The notes: generated by a model from the sequence alone, not told the origin. Positions 26,942-35,130 are shown, numbered from the stretch's first letter. The stretch: 64,000 bases of DNA from Sulfurovaceae bacterium (GCA_028714675.1 JAQTLV010000007.1:1-64000), one strand, 5' to 3'. Program-made: numbers and translations.

Positions 26942-27337
26942 ATGAAAGTAGCTATACCAGTAATAGATGATAGCTTAAGAATTGCAAAAAATGCAGGACA
27001 CACACCATTTTTTGCTGTATTTAATATAGGTGGAGGAATGTTTAAGACTATCACCCTTGAAGAACTTAGAGCAAACCCAAAAATGGCAGGGCATGAAGTA
27101 GATGAAGAAGAACATAGTGGAAAACATGTGTGTGAACACGATGCCGATGATATGGAACATATCAAAGCACATGATTTAATGTCTGAAGCAATAAAGGATT
27201 GCGAATATCTAGTCATAAAATCAGCATGTAAAAATACTGCAAATTCTATGAAAGAGTTTGGCATAAAGATGAAAAAATATACTGGCGAAAAAACAAATGC
27301 CAAAGAAGCACTTGGGGAACTTTCAAAAGAGTTCTAA
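26942..27337 (+). CDS. NifX/NifB-type iron-molybdenum cofactor-binding domain protein with His/Cys-rich insert
   Basis: A 131-residue single-domain protein of the dinitrogenase Fe-Mo cofactor-binding family (MKVAIPVIDDSLRIAKNAGHTPFFAVFNI...; late motif DCEYLVIKSACKNTANSMKEFGIK). Residues about 50-80 form an acidic, His-rich insert with one Cys (HEVDEEEHSGKHVCEH, then HIKAHD) that looks metal-binding. No nif genes are nearby, so the role is probably handling of Fe-S or other metal clusters rather than nitrogenase. A Fur-box-like site overlaps the leader. The stop overlaps that of the convergent repressor gene by 4 bp. Confidence 0.8.
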   Translation: MKVAIPVIDDSLRIAKNAGHTPFFAVFNIGGGMFKTITLEELRANPKMAGHEVDEEEHSGKHVCEHDADDMEHIKAHDLMSEAIKDCEYLVIKSACKNTANSMKEFGIKMKKYTGEKTNAKEALGELSKEF

Positions 27338-27984
27338 AGGCTCTCTATATTCCCAACCACTTTACCAACAATACTTACCTCATCAGGAGTGAGAACTTCT
27401 GGCGAATATGCTTTGTTGTCACTTATTAACTCTATCATACCATCTGCTCTTTGACGAATTCTTTTTATAAAAAGTCCTGCTGTTGTAGAAGCTATAAAAA
27501 TACCATCTTTGTTTATATTTGTCTGTTCACGGTCAATAAAAACAATCGAGCCATCGCTGAGTGTTGGCTCCATAGATTCACCATCGACATGAATAGCTTC
27601 TAATTTGGTATTTCCAAATCCAACCATATTTTGTACAATTGTTTTATCAACATTTAAAACTTCATAATCTTCACCAAATACTTCTGCACCACCTCCAGCA
27701 CTAGCTCTAATATCTGCAAAATATCTGATTTGGAAAAATTTATCAGTTTCAGCTTTTAGCATGTCAACTGCTTGATCAAAAAAGAGCCAATTTGCACTTA
27801 TTTTCTTAGTGGCACAAAATTCTAATAATTCTTTATATGGCACAGAGTTTCTCTTTTTCATGGTTGCAAAAGTAGTTTGAGGTATTCCAAGTATATTCGC
27901 CACATCTTTGTCGAAAATCTTATTTTCTTTATTGGTAGATATTACATCTTTTATCTTTTCAATAACTTCTGATAAATCAATCAT
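27334..27984 (-). CDS. S24-type (LexA/CI-like) transcriptional repressor
   Basis: A 216-residue regulator. The ATG at 27984 is chosen for the AAAGGAGT just upstream. Residues 1-72 form a CI-type helix-turn-helix domain (FDKDVANILGIPQTTFATMKKRNSVPYKELLEFC). Residues 88-216 are an S24 peptidase fold with a candidate scissile Ala96-Gly97 in RASAGGGAEVF, nucleophile Ser137 in GESMEPTL and general base Lys174 in GLFIKR. The 37-residue Ser-Lys spacing equals that of LexA (Ser119-Lys156). RecA-stimulated self-cleavage is therefore expected from family knowledge. The gene is followed by no phage genes. An operator-like palindrome at 28033-28061 overlaps its -35 region and recurs upstream of recA. Confidence 0.9.
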   Translation of the reverse strand: MIDLSEVIEKIKDVISTNKENKIFDKDVANILGIPQTTFATMKKRNSVPYKELLEFCATKKISANWLFFDQAVDMLKAETDKFFQIRYFADIRASAGGGAEVFGEDYEVLNVDKTIVQNMVGFGNTKLEAIHVDGESMEPTLSDGSIVFIDREQTNINKDGIFIASTTAGLFIKRIRQRADGMIELISDNKAYSPEVLTPDEVSIVGKVVGNIESL

Positions 27985-28013
27985 TTTAGACTCCTTTTTG
28001 ATTATTTTAGACA

Positions 28014-28019
28014 ATTATA
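28014..28019 (-). promoter_or_regulatory. -10 box of the S24 repressor gene
   Basis: TATAAT on the minus strand, about 30 bp upstream of the ATG at 27984. The matching -35 position (near 28037-28042) lies inside the operator-like palindrome. Confidence 0.65.
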
Positions 28020-28032
28020 ACATATTTTATTA

Positions 28033-28061
28033 AAAAAATATGACAATTTGAAATATTTTTT
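28033..28061 (-). promoter_or_regulatory. Operator-like palindrome upstream of the S24 repressor gene
   Basis: A 29-bp near-palindrome with A-tract and T-tract arms around the core TATGACAATTTGAAATA. It is identical at 28 of 29 positions to the reverse strand of 47774-47802 upstream of recA. Its centre is about 40 bp upstream of the repressor's expected transcription start and it also lies upstream of the divergent 35-codon ORF. It lies between divergent genes, so it is not a terminator. Autoregulation by the repressor is the simplest interpretation. Confidence 0.75.
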
Positions 28062-28117
28062 AATTATTTTTAAATTTTTATATATTATTTGAAATATATT
28101 TACAAAAAGGATTTAAA

Positions 28118-28225
28118 ATGATTTATACTAAAAGCAGCTCAATATTTCAAGAAGCAATAAAAGCAGGATGTATTAGTGTATCAGATTTTGCAAATTATGT
28201 TAAAAACATTAAAAAATCTGCCTAA
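28118..28225 (+). CDS. 35-residue ORF divergent from the S24 repressor
   Basis: An ORF reading MIYTKSSSIFQEAIKAGC and ending YVKNIKKSA, preceded by AAAAGG at a suitable distance. It is transcribed away from the repressor gene across the shared operator region, and its stop overlaps the convergent moeA stop by 4 bp. The composition suggests one or two short helices. No family is recognised. It may be a small product controlled by the repressor, in the position that cro occupies relative to cI in phages, but it is too short to be called Cro-like. Confidence 0.4.
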   Translation: MIYTKSSSIFQEAIKAGCISVSDFANYVKNIKKSA

Positions 28226-29421
28226 AATATCAAAATATCAACCTCATCGCCAATATTCTTGATTTTATCGGTTGGATTTAGCATCATCAAAGCACTATTC
28301 CCTAATATATTTGTCAAAATAGCACTTGTTCCTTGTTTTTTATGGGCAAAATCAATTTTATATTTGCCTTCTTCTAAATAGTAATTGCAAGCAATGAATT
28401 CTGTTTTATTTGATTTCTTTGTATATGCTTCAAGCATTGTTGCTTTTATGTTGGTTAAAGTAGTTGAATAATTTATAAATTTTCCCATTAATGGTAATAA
28501 ATAAATGAGTGCTGTAACTGTACTTGAATATGCAAATCCTGGCAATCCAAGTATAAACTTATCTCCTTTTCGAGCCAACATTATATGTTGCCCAGGTTTT
28601 AGATTAACGCCTTGGAATAAAACTTCAAAATCCATTTCCCGTATAACATCTTTTACAAAATCATAATCCCCTACGCTAACGCCACCTGTTGTAACAACTA
28701 TATCGCTTTGCTTTAGTGCTTTTCCCATCATGGCACTAATACTTTCTTTATCATCTTTGATACAACCAAATCTTAATGCTTCCCCACCGTATTTTTTTAC
28801 AATTGCTTCAATAATAAAATGATTAGAACTTCTTATTTGAGAAAATGATGTCTGCTCCTCCCCTACATCTAAAAGCTCGCTTCCAGTTGCAAATATGCCA
28901 ACTATTGGTTTTTTATAAACATTGACTGTAGATATATTTAGACTTGCCATCACCCCAATTTGTGGAAAATCTATTTTTGTACCATTTGATATCAAAAGTT
29001 CATTTTTAGCATAATTTTCACCGATCTCTCTTACATGACTTCCTTTTTTTACTGATAATATTATTTCTATTTCATCATCTAAAACTTTAACATTTTCTAT
29101 TGGAATTAGCGTATCAGAGCCTTTTGGCATCAATGAACCTGTGAAAGTTTTTATGCATTCGGAATTTTTAATCTCAAAAATATCTTTTGAACCTGCGGGA
29201 TTTATACCACCTATTTTTAGTCTGTCTACATTTTCTTTATATTTAAATGCATAGCCATCCATCGCAGAAGTTGGTGCTAGCGGAGAGCTTTCAAATGCTA
29301 CAATATCATTTGCTAAAATATAATCTAGAGAATCGCTTAGCTTAACGATTTTAGTTCTATATGATGAAATTTTGATATTTCTTACAACTTTTAAACTATC
29401 ATTGAAATCAATAAATGCCAA
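28222..29421 (-). CDS. moeA: Molybdopterin molybdenumtransferase MoeA
   Basis: A 399-residue enzyme that inserts molybdate into adenylylated molybdopterin to give Moco. Family blocks: SPLAPTSAMDGYAF, PKGSDTLIPIE, GIFATGSELL and TTGGVSVGDYDFVKDV. The start is TTG at 29421, preceded by AAGGATTAAT overlapping the end of moaE. It forms a minus-strand operon with moaD and moaE. MoaC is encoded elsewhere (57570). Confidence 0.95.
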   Translation of the reverse strand: MAFIDFNDSLKVVRNIKISSYRTKIVKLSDSLDYILANDIVAFESSPLAPTSAMDGYAFKYKENVDRLKIGGINPAGSKDIFEIKNSECIKTFTGSLMPKGSDTLIPIENVKVLDDEIEIILSVKKGSHVREIGENYAKNELLISNGTKIDFPQIGVMASLNISTVNVYKKPIVGIFATGSELLDVGEEQTSFSQIRSSNHFIIEAIVKKYGGEALRFGCIKDDKESISAMMGKALKQSDIVVTTGGVSVGDYDFVKDVIREMDFEVLFQGVNLKPGQHIMLARKGDKFILGLPGFAYSSTVTALIYLLPLMGKFINYSTTLTNIKATMLEAYTKKSNKTEFIACNYYLEEGKYKIDFAHKKQGTSAILTNILGNSALMMLNPTDKIKNIGDEVDILIF

Positions 29422-29422
29422 A

Positions 29423-29869
29423 TTAATCCTTTTTAGACATTAGCCCTGCACCATTCATAGCAGTACTTCTAGCCTCAGCATAAATTCTTTCGCCATCAAT
29501 TACATCATATTTCCAAATAGGAGCATTTGCTTTAAAATCTTCAACAAACTCATCTATAAGGTCTAACGCTATACGCCTTTTGGGTGACATTACTGCAGAA
29601 ATATATGAAGATGTAAATACTGGTACAACTCCTCTTGAATGTGCCATCTTTAAAATTGCGCCTTTCTCTTTGGCTTTTTTTTGCCAATCATCAAACCATT
29701 TTTCCAAAATAGGTTCATATATATCAAAACTTAGAGCTTCTATGCCATCCTCTTTTCTTACAATTCCTACAAATGGTATAAAAGCTCCCCAATTTTTACC
29801 ATTTATTTCATCTAACCATCTTGAAATTACTTCTTTTACATCCAGTGGACCGTTGTAAATCTCAATCAT
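29423..29869 (-). CDS. moaE: Molybdopterin synthase catalytic subunit MoaE
   Basis: A 148-residue large subunit of molybdopterin synthase, which with MoaD thiocarboxylate converts cyclic pyranopterin monophosphate to molybdopterin. Family features include GAFIPFVGIVR near residue 35, FDIYEPILEKWFDDW, HSRGVVPV and the late SPKRRIALDLIDEFVEDFKANAPIWK with conserved basic residues. It is placed one base from moeA and 3 bp from moaD. Confidence 0.95.
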   Translation of the reverse strand: MIEIYNGPLDVKEVISRWLDEINGKNWGAFIPFVGIVRKEDGIEALSFDIYEPILEKWFDDWQKKAKEKGAILKMAHSRGVVPVFTSSYISAVMSPKRRIALDLIDEFVEDFKANAPIWKYDVIDGERIYAEARSTAMNGAGLMSKKD

Positions 29870-29872
29870 ATC

Positions 29873-30094
29873 CTATCCACCACAAACAGGAGGCAAAATT
29901 GAAATTTTATCTCCATCTTTTAACTCTATATCAAGAGAGTTTACTATCATATCATTAAGCGCAACCGCTGATTTTTCAAGCCAAATAGATATATTTTCAT
30001 CTTTATTTAACTCTTTTGAGACATCGTTCAAGTTTTTTACATCAAGCAAAATAGGTTCTTTGCCTATTGGACCCAAAAATTCAATTTTTACCAT
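29873..30094 (-). CDS. moaD: Molybdopterin synthase sulfur carrier subunit MoaD
   Basis: A 73-residue ubiquitin-fold protein whose C-terminal Gly-Gly (PPVCGG) is adenylylated and converted to a thiocarboxylate, the sulfur donor for molybdopterin. MVKIEFLGPIGKEP is the start. It is the first gene of moaD-moaE-moeA. Confidence 0.94.
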   Translation of the reverse strand: MVKIEFLGPIGKEPILLDVKNLNDVSKELNKDENISIWLEKSAVALNDMIVNSLDIELKDGDKISILPPVCGG

Positions 30095-30140
30095 AAGAAA
30101 AAACCCTCTGTTTTAATTTATTGAATATCCATTGGATATT

Positions 30141-30213
30141 AAAGAGTGGCTAGCCACGAGAGCCGTCTGCTGAAGACCTAATTTTGGGCTTTGCCAAAAA
30201 TTTGAGAACCAAT
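30141..30213 (-). ncRNA. GC-rich structured intergenic element, copy B of a dispersed repeat
   Basis: It lies between moaD and mqnA. In plus orientation GCCACGAGAGCCGTCTGCT (30153-30171) matches copy A at 8680-8698. A hairpin follows (AATTTTGG/CCAAAATT type, 30180-30202) whose sequence differs from that in copy A. On the minus strand it would end in GGCTAGCCACTCTTT and form a leader of moaD. It is not a recognisable Moco riboswitch. Function is unknown. Confidence 0.35.
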
Positions 30214-30234
30214 AATAGTATAAATATATTTTTG

Positions 30235-30240
30235 TATAAT
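30235..30240 (+). promoter_or_regulatory. -10 box of mqnA
   Basis: TATAAT after a T-rich stretch, 22 bp before the TTG start codon of mqnA, giving a short leader of about 16 nt. Confidence 0.6.
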
Positions 30241-30262
30241 GTAGCTTAAAAAAGGATAACTC

Positions 30263-30919
30263 TTGTTATTTGGCGCTATTGACTATCTAAACCTATTGCC
30301 ATTTCAAATTTTTTTGAAAAAATACATCAAAAATAGTGGTTTACATTTAGGAATAAGAAAGCATCGTGATGTTCCTAGTAGTGTCAATAGTGCTTTTCAT
30401 AAAGGCAAAGTAAATGCTGCATTTATATCTTCTATTACATCAAAAAATTGTAAATGTACCGATTTTGGAATTATAGGCAAAGGAAAAGTATATAGTGTTT
30501 TATTGGTTGCTGGAGAACAAAAAGACGATAGTGCTTCGCAAACTTCAAATGCTTTAGCTAAAGTTTTACATTTAGACGGAGAAGTTTTAATAGGCGATAG
30601 AGCTTTAAAATATTATCTTGATGATGGAAAAGCTATAGACTTATCAGAAACTTGGTTTAAAAAAACAAAACTTCCTTTTGTGTTTGGAAGACTCTGTTAC
30701 AATAAAAATGAAAAATTTATCCAAAAAATGGCAAAAAGTTTTGGAGGTAAAAAAATATTTATACCACAGTATTTATTGAAAGAAGAGGCATCTAGAAGAA
30801 GTATAAACCCGAATGATGTTAAATGGTATCTAAAACATATAAATTACAAAATGGACACAAAAGCTAAAAAATCACTAAAAATATTTTTAACAAAAGCAAA
30901 AAGAGCAAAACTTATCTAA
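30263..30919 (+). CDS. mqnA: Chorismate dehydratase MqnA (futalosine menaquinone pathway)
   Basis: A 218-residue enzyme that converts chorismate to 3-[(1-carboxyvinyl)oxy]benzoate, the first step of the futalosine route. It starts with TTG (AAAGGATAAC upstream) and reads MLFGAIDYLNLLPFQIF. The family features are N-terminal IDYLNLLPF, DVPSSVNSAF, AAFISSI and the late LPFVFGRLCYN. MqnD at 49724 belongs to the same pathway. It converges with the UbiB-like gene 4 bp away. Confidence 0.9.
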   Translation: MLFGAIDYLNLLPFQIFLKKYIKNSGLHLGIRKHRDVPSSVNSAFHKGKVNAAFISSITSKNCKCTDFGIIGKGKVYSVLLVAGEQKDDSASQTSNALAKVLHLDGEVLIGDRALKYYLDDGKAIDLSETWFKKTKLPFVFGRLCYNKNEKFIQKMAKSFGGKKIFIPQYLLKEEASRRSINPNDVKWYLKHINYKMDTKAKKSLKIFLTKAKRAKLI

Positions 30920-32409
30920 TTTTTCCTATACCAAAGAAGTATGGCTCCAGAAAAAAATAAAACTAAGGAAAAAGATTTTAAATTTTCAAAATTTATCATA
31001 AAAAATGCCGATAACATTAAAATAGCTGGCAACACTAAAGATGCTATATAGTTTTTTATCTCTTTTGCGACAAATCTAAGTTGATCATTCGATAATTCTA
31101 CTTTTAAATCATCATTGGCTATTTTTTTGAAAGTATACCTTATATCTTGTATAACAAATGGTGTGTCTTTAATCAAACTAATTATGTTTTCAAAAATTCC
31201 ACCTTTTGCGTTAATTGCTTTTGGTATATTGTCTTTTAGTATTGGTAAAATATCTTTTATCCCATTAAAATTTTCTATATATGTTGTGCCAAGCCCCTCT
31301 ATGATAGCACTTACTCTAAGTATATAAATGGCATCGCTTGGTAATTTAAATGGCAAATTTTTTGTTGTTTCTAATACTTCAAATGCAAGCTTTTGCATAG
31401 ATTCATTACTTAAATTTTCATTAGAAAATATCGCAAACATTTTGGCAGTAAATTCTGCAAGCTCTGTTGTTGGTGCCTCATAAGCAATTGTGCCCAATCT
31501 TTTGTTGGCACTAATGTAAAGTTCATAATCTTGATCATTCGCGGCTTTTATCAGTTCTATTATAGCGATTCTTGTATGATTGGGAACTCTTTTAACCATA
31601 CCAAAATCAAGCAGAATTAACTCTCCCCTAGTATTGACCAACAAATTACCAGGATGTGGATCTGCATGGAAAAAACCATTGATTAGCATCTGTTGAGTAT
31701 AAAAATTAACAAGCTTTGAAATAAGAAGCTTAAAGTCAATATTGTATTTTTTCAAATTCTCTTTGTCATCAAATCTAAACCCTTCTTCATAACTCATAAC
31801 CAGAGCATCATCACTACAAAACTCATCATACGACATAGGGAATATTACATTGCTTGCATCATATATTTTTGAAAACTCTTTTAAATTGCGAAGTTCATTA
31901 TCCAAAGAAACTTCTTCTTGAATCATTTTTGAAAATTCACCGATAACAGCTTCTATGGAATTTTTTGTGTAAGTAGAAAATAATGGGCGAAAAATATGGT
32001 TAAAAAAAGAAATTATTTTTATATCTGCTTTGATTCTATCTTTGATGCCTTCTCTTCTTAATTTCACAGCAACTTTAGTATTGTCTGGCAAATATGCAAT
32101 ATGAACCTGACCTATAGATGCAGATGCAATTGGTATCTCTTCAAAGAATTTAAATATGTTATTTTTACCAAAGGCACAATTGTAAACTTTGTCAAAATCT
32201 TGCTTTTCCATTGGCGGCAAACTATCATGAAGCTCTTTTAGCTCATCAAGGTATTCTGAAGAAAAAAAATCAGATCTTGTTGCCAATACTTGAGCAAGTT
32301 TTATAAAACTTGCTCCGAGTGCAATTATGCTTTTTTTAAGATCTGTGGGAGTTAAAGGTTTTATACCCAAAAAACTACTTTTCTTTTTTATTAGCAAATA
32401 AAGAGACAA
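30916..32409 (-). CDS. ABC1/UbiB-family atypical kinase
   Basis: A protein of at least 497 residues with UbiB hallmarks: FIKLAQVLATRSD (the KxGQ region, here KLAQ), the Ala-rich loop IASASIGQVH, HADPHPGNLLV and LLDFGMVKRV (DFG), plus two C-terminal hydrophobic helices for membrane anchoring. Family members support ubiquinone biosynthesis or lipid homeostasis; this organism appears to use menaquinone, so the client is unknown. The only canonical start is TTG at 32409 without a Shine-Dalgarno. The frame upstream to the stop at 32470 encodes family-like residues (KTIKYYNPYRIYIVFLF), so a rare ATA/ATC start is possible. It is downstream of the phasin-like gene. Confidence 0.85.
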   Translation of the reverse strand: MSLYLLIKKKSSFLGIKPLTPTDLKKSIIALGASFIKLAQVLATRSDFFSSEYLDELKELHDSLPPMEKQDFDKVYNCAFGKNNIFKFFEEIPIASASIGQVHIAYLPDNTKVAVKLRREGIKDRIKADIKIISFFNHIFRPLFSTYTKNSIEAVIGEFSKMIQEEVSLDNELRNLKEFSKIYDASNVIFPMSYDEFCSDDALVMSYEEGFRFDDKENLKKYNIDFKLLISKLVNFYTQQMLINGFFHADPHPGNLLVNTRGELILLDFGMVKRVPNHTRIAIIELIKAANDQDYELYISANKRLGTIAYEAPTTELAEFTAKMFAIFSNENLSNESMQKLAFEVLETTKNLPFKLPSDAIYILRVSAIIEGLGTTYIENFNGIKDILPILKDNIPKAINAKGGIFENIISLIKDTPFVIQDIRYTFKKIANDDLKVELSNDQLRFVAKEIKNYIASLVLPAILMLSAFFMINFENLKSFSLVLFFSGAILLWYRKN

Positions 32410-32462
32410 TAAAAATAGAAAAACAATATAAATCCGATAAGGGTTATAATATTTGATTGTTT

Positions 32463-32726
32463 TTATTTTTTATCCTCTTTGAGTTTTTCAATATCTTCTT
32501 TGGTTGCAACACCAAGCTCATCAAGAACTTCTTTTATCATTTTTTTAAAATTATCTTTGAACTTTTGCTCTTCTTCTACCCCTTTTTCCTCTAAAGATTT
32601 TAAAAAGCTTTTTGTGTCCTCTGTTTTTATTTTCCCTTTTTCTTCAAGTTTTTTCAACTCTTCTTCTACTTTTTCTCCAATTGCAGCAACAACTCCAAAA
32701 CCAGTGTGTATAATTTCTTTAAACAT
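32463..32726 (-). CDS. Phasin-family-like coiled-coil protein
   Basis: An 87-residue highly charged protein from the ATG at 32726, which has AAGGAGC upstream; the frame is open to 32762. A short amphipathic N-terminus (MFKEIIHTGFGVVAAIGEKVEEELKKLEEKG) is followed by Lys/Glu-rich heptads typical of coiled coils and ends in DELGVATKEDIEKLKEDKK. The layout resembles PHA granule-associated (PhaI/PhaF-type) phasins. Such short proteins often accompany UbiB-like kinases, and the next gene is one. No PHA synthase is in the window. Confidence 0.65.
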   Translation of the reverse strand: MFKEIIHTGFGVVAAIGEKVEEELKKLEEKGKIKTEDTKSFLKSLEEKGVEEEQKFKDNFKKMIKEVLDELGVATKEDIEKLKEDKK

Positions 32727-32854
32727 TTTATGCTCCTTTTTTCTAATCTTATCACAATACAATCAACTATTTAATAAAAAATATAATTGATTTAAAATAT
32801 TAAATAAATTTTTTATATACAAAATGTCGAATTTATCATAGTATTTTACAATGC

Positions 32855-32875
32855 TAGAGGACTTAATGTCCTCTA
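32855..32875 (-). terminator. Hairpin overlapping the metE stop codon
   Basis: TAGAGGAC and GTCCTCTA form an 8-bp perfect stem around a 5-nt loop. The stem includes the last sense codons and stop of metE, so the end of the coding sequence is constrained by structure. No U-run follows, so it may be a 3' stabiliser rather than a terminator. Confidence 0.4.
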
Positions 32876-35130
32876 ATTTCTTTGACAGCTTGAACCATAT
32901 TTTTCAAACTTGGTATTACCTCATCATACTTTCTCGTTTTTAAACCACAATCTGGATTTATCCATAGTTGTTTTCTTGGCAAAACTTCAAGTAATGCAAT
33001 TATTTGATTCTTCATTTCTTCCACACTTGGCACTCTTGGAGAGTGTATATCATAGATTCCTGGTCCAACTTCTTGCTTATACCCAACCTCTTTAAAAACT
33101 TTAAGTAGTCTGTTGCCACTTCTTGCTGTTTCAATTGATATTACATCTGCATCCATTGCTTCAATGGTCTTTATGATATCATTAAATTCACTATAACACA
33201 TATGAGTGTGTATCTGTGTCTCTTTCAATGAAGAAGATACAGATAATTTAAAACTATCTACTGCCCACTTTTCATATCCTGCTCTTTTTTCAAATCGAAG
33301 TGGATAACCCTCTTTAAATGCAGCTTCATCTACTTGAATTATTTTTATTCCATGTTTTTGTAAATCATCTACTTCATCACTAAGTGCTAAAGCAATTTGT
33401 GTTGCAATTTGACTTTTTGACACATCTTCCCTAACAAATGACCAATTTATCATTGTAACAGGTCCGCTTAGCATTCCTTTTACAAGCTTTTTGGTTTTAC
33501 TCTGTGCATAAACTATCCACTCATAACCAAGTGTGTCCTTTCTGCTCACATCTCCATATATAAATGGTGGCTTTACACATCTACTCCCATAGCTTTGAAC
33601 CCATCCATTGGAACTGAAACCATATCCATCAAGTCTTTCCGCAAAAAATTCGACCATATCATTTCTCTCTGGCTCTCCATGCACAAGCACATCAAGACCT
33701 ATGTCTTCTTGTATTTTGATACATTCGTCTATATAAGATTTTATATAATCCTCATATACACTTTTTGAAATTTCTCCTTTTTTAAATTGCAGTCTTTTAG
33801 CTCTCAATTCTGGTGTTTGTGGGAATGAACCAATCGTTGTTGTTGCTAAATTATCATACTTTAAAGCCTTTCTTTGTAAGATAATCCTATCTTCATATTT
33901 TCCATCTCTTTGAAATTTATCCAATGAAGCAATTCTATTTTTTATATATATGTCATTTAACAAAGAAGAGGCGGATTTTTTAATCAAAATATCTTTTGTT
34001 TTGTTATAATATTTAAGTCCATCGTAATTTAAGCTATCAAAACCATCAAAAAATATTTTTGCAATCAATGCTACTTCGTCAAGTTTTTCAATTGCAAAAC
34101 TAAGCCAGTTTTTTATCTCGGTATCCATTTTTATCTCATTTGCGGTAGTATACGGAGAATGCAAAAGAGAACAACTAGTAGAGACCAATATCTTATCTTT
34201 TTTTATAGTTTTCCCAATTATTCCTAAGAGTTCCAACGAATCATCAATATTGTTTTTCCAAATATTTCTTCCATTTACCACTCCTGCAATAAGATATTTT
34301 CCACTTTTTTCTATAATATCCAAAGCTTGCAAGTTATCCTTGCCATGAACAAAATCAAGCCCTATAGCCCATATAGGAGTATCACAAAGAGTTGTTATGG
34401 AGTCATTTATATGTTCAAAATATGTTACAACTGCTATTTTAACTTTTGGAGAAACCATACCAAGTCTATCATATACTTTTTTTAGATTTGCTAGTAATAT
34501 ATCATTAGCCCCACAAACCAAAATAGGTTCATCAAATTGCACTATAATGTCATCATCAAGCTTTGAAAGCAATTTAAGTAACTCTTCATAAATTGGCAAC
34601 AACTTATCTACTAAATCATAATAATTGCTATTATCACATTTACTAAGTCCTAAATATGTAAGTAATCCTATGATGTTAACTTTTGTCTTAACTCCAATCT
34701 CTTTTGCCTCATTATATTCGTTAATAATCTTTGTTGCATCAAGCTTAAACTCTATATTTTCACTAAGTTCTGGAACAATGTAGTGGTAGTTTGTATTAAA
34801 CCATTTAGTCATCTCCATAGCGGGTGAATCTTTATCCCCTCTCGCCATTGAAAAATATTGCTCTTTAGAATTTAAATGTTTAAATCTATCTGGAATTGCC
34901 CCCAACATAAAAGTTGTATCAAGCATATTGTCATAAAACGAAAAATCATTTGAGCTTATATGCTCAATATTTGCATTTTTTTGATAATTCCAATGTTTTT
35001 GCTTTAGTTTTTTTGCAACCATATCAAACTCATCAAATGAAATTTTGCCGCTCCAAAAGTCTTCAAGAGCAAATTTTAATTCTCTTTTTTCTCCAATTCT
35101 TGGAAAACCGATAATGTATGTTTTTCCCAT
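32863..35130 (-). CDS. metE: Cobalamin-independent methionine synthase
   Basis: A 755-residue enzyme that transfers a methyl group from 5-methyltetrahydropteroyl-tri-glutamate to homocysteine. Two related barrels: N-terminal GFPRIGEKRELKFALEDFW and C-terminal TTIGSFPQTPELRAKR. Zinc ligands are recognisable in HTHMCYSEF and NPDCGLKTRKY. Length matches the family (about 755). The ATG at 35130 has GAAGGAAAAA upstream. It follows a small hypothetical gene and gltX, all on the minus strand. No SAM or cobalamin riboswitch was seen in the 24-bp gap. Confidence 0.96.
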   Translation of the reverse strand: MGKTYIIGFPRIGEKRELKFALEDFWSGKISFDEFDMVAKKLKQKHWNYQKNANIEHISSNDFSFYDNMLDTTFMLGAIPDRFKHLNSKEQYFSMARGDKDSPAMEMTKWFNTNYHYIVPELSENIEFKLDATKIINEYNEAKEIGVKTKVNIIGLLTYLGLSKCDNSNYYDLVDKLLPIYEELLKLLSKLDDDIIVQFDEPILVCGANDILLANLKKVYDRLGMVSPKVKIAVVTYFEHINDSITTLCDTPIWAIGLDFVHGKDNLQALDIIEKSGKYLIAGVVNGRNIWKNNIDDSLELLGIIGKTIKKDKILVSTSCSLLHSPYTTANEIKMDTEIKNWLSFAIEKLDEVALIAKIFFDGFDSLNYDGLKYYNKTKDILIKKSASSLLNDIYIKNRIASLDKFQRDGKYEDRIILQRKALKYDNLATTTIGSFPQTPELRAKRLQFKKGEISKSVYEDYIKSYIDECIKIQEDIGLDVLVHGEPERNDMVEFFAERLDGYGFSSNGWVQSYGSRCVKPPFIYGDVSRKDTLGYEWIVYAQSKTKKLVKGMLSGPVTMINWSFVREDVSKSQIATQIALALSDEVDDLQKHGIKIIQVDEAAFKEGYPLRFEKRAGYEKWAVDSFKLSVSSSLKETQIHTHMCYSEFNDIIKTIEAMDADVISIETARSGNRLLKVFKEVGYKQEVGPGIYDIHSPRVPSVEEMKNQIIALLEVLPRKQLWINPDCGLKTRKYDEVIPSLKNMVQAVKEIRGH

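Noticed and set aside
28033-28061. The palindrome before the S24 gene as a rho-independent terminator
   Set aside because: It lies between divergent genes, at promoter position, and its copy before recA is also between divergent genes.
30095-30240. A molybdenum-cofactor riboswitch in front of moaD
   Set aside because: The GC-rich element there also occurs near rpoC/rpsL, which has no Moco link, and the known Moco RNA consensus was not recognised.
32823-32840. ATGTCGAATTTATCATA upstream of the phasin-like gene as another operator copy
   Set aside because: The spacing between the half-sites is shifted by one base and symmetry is poor.
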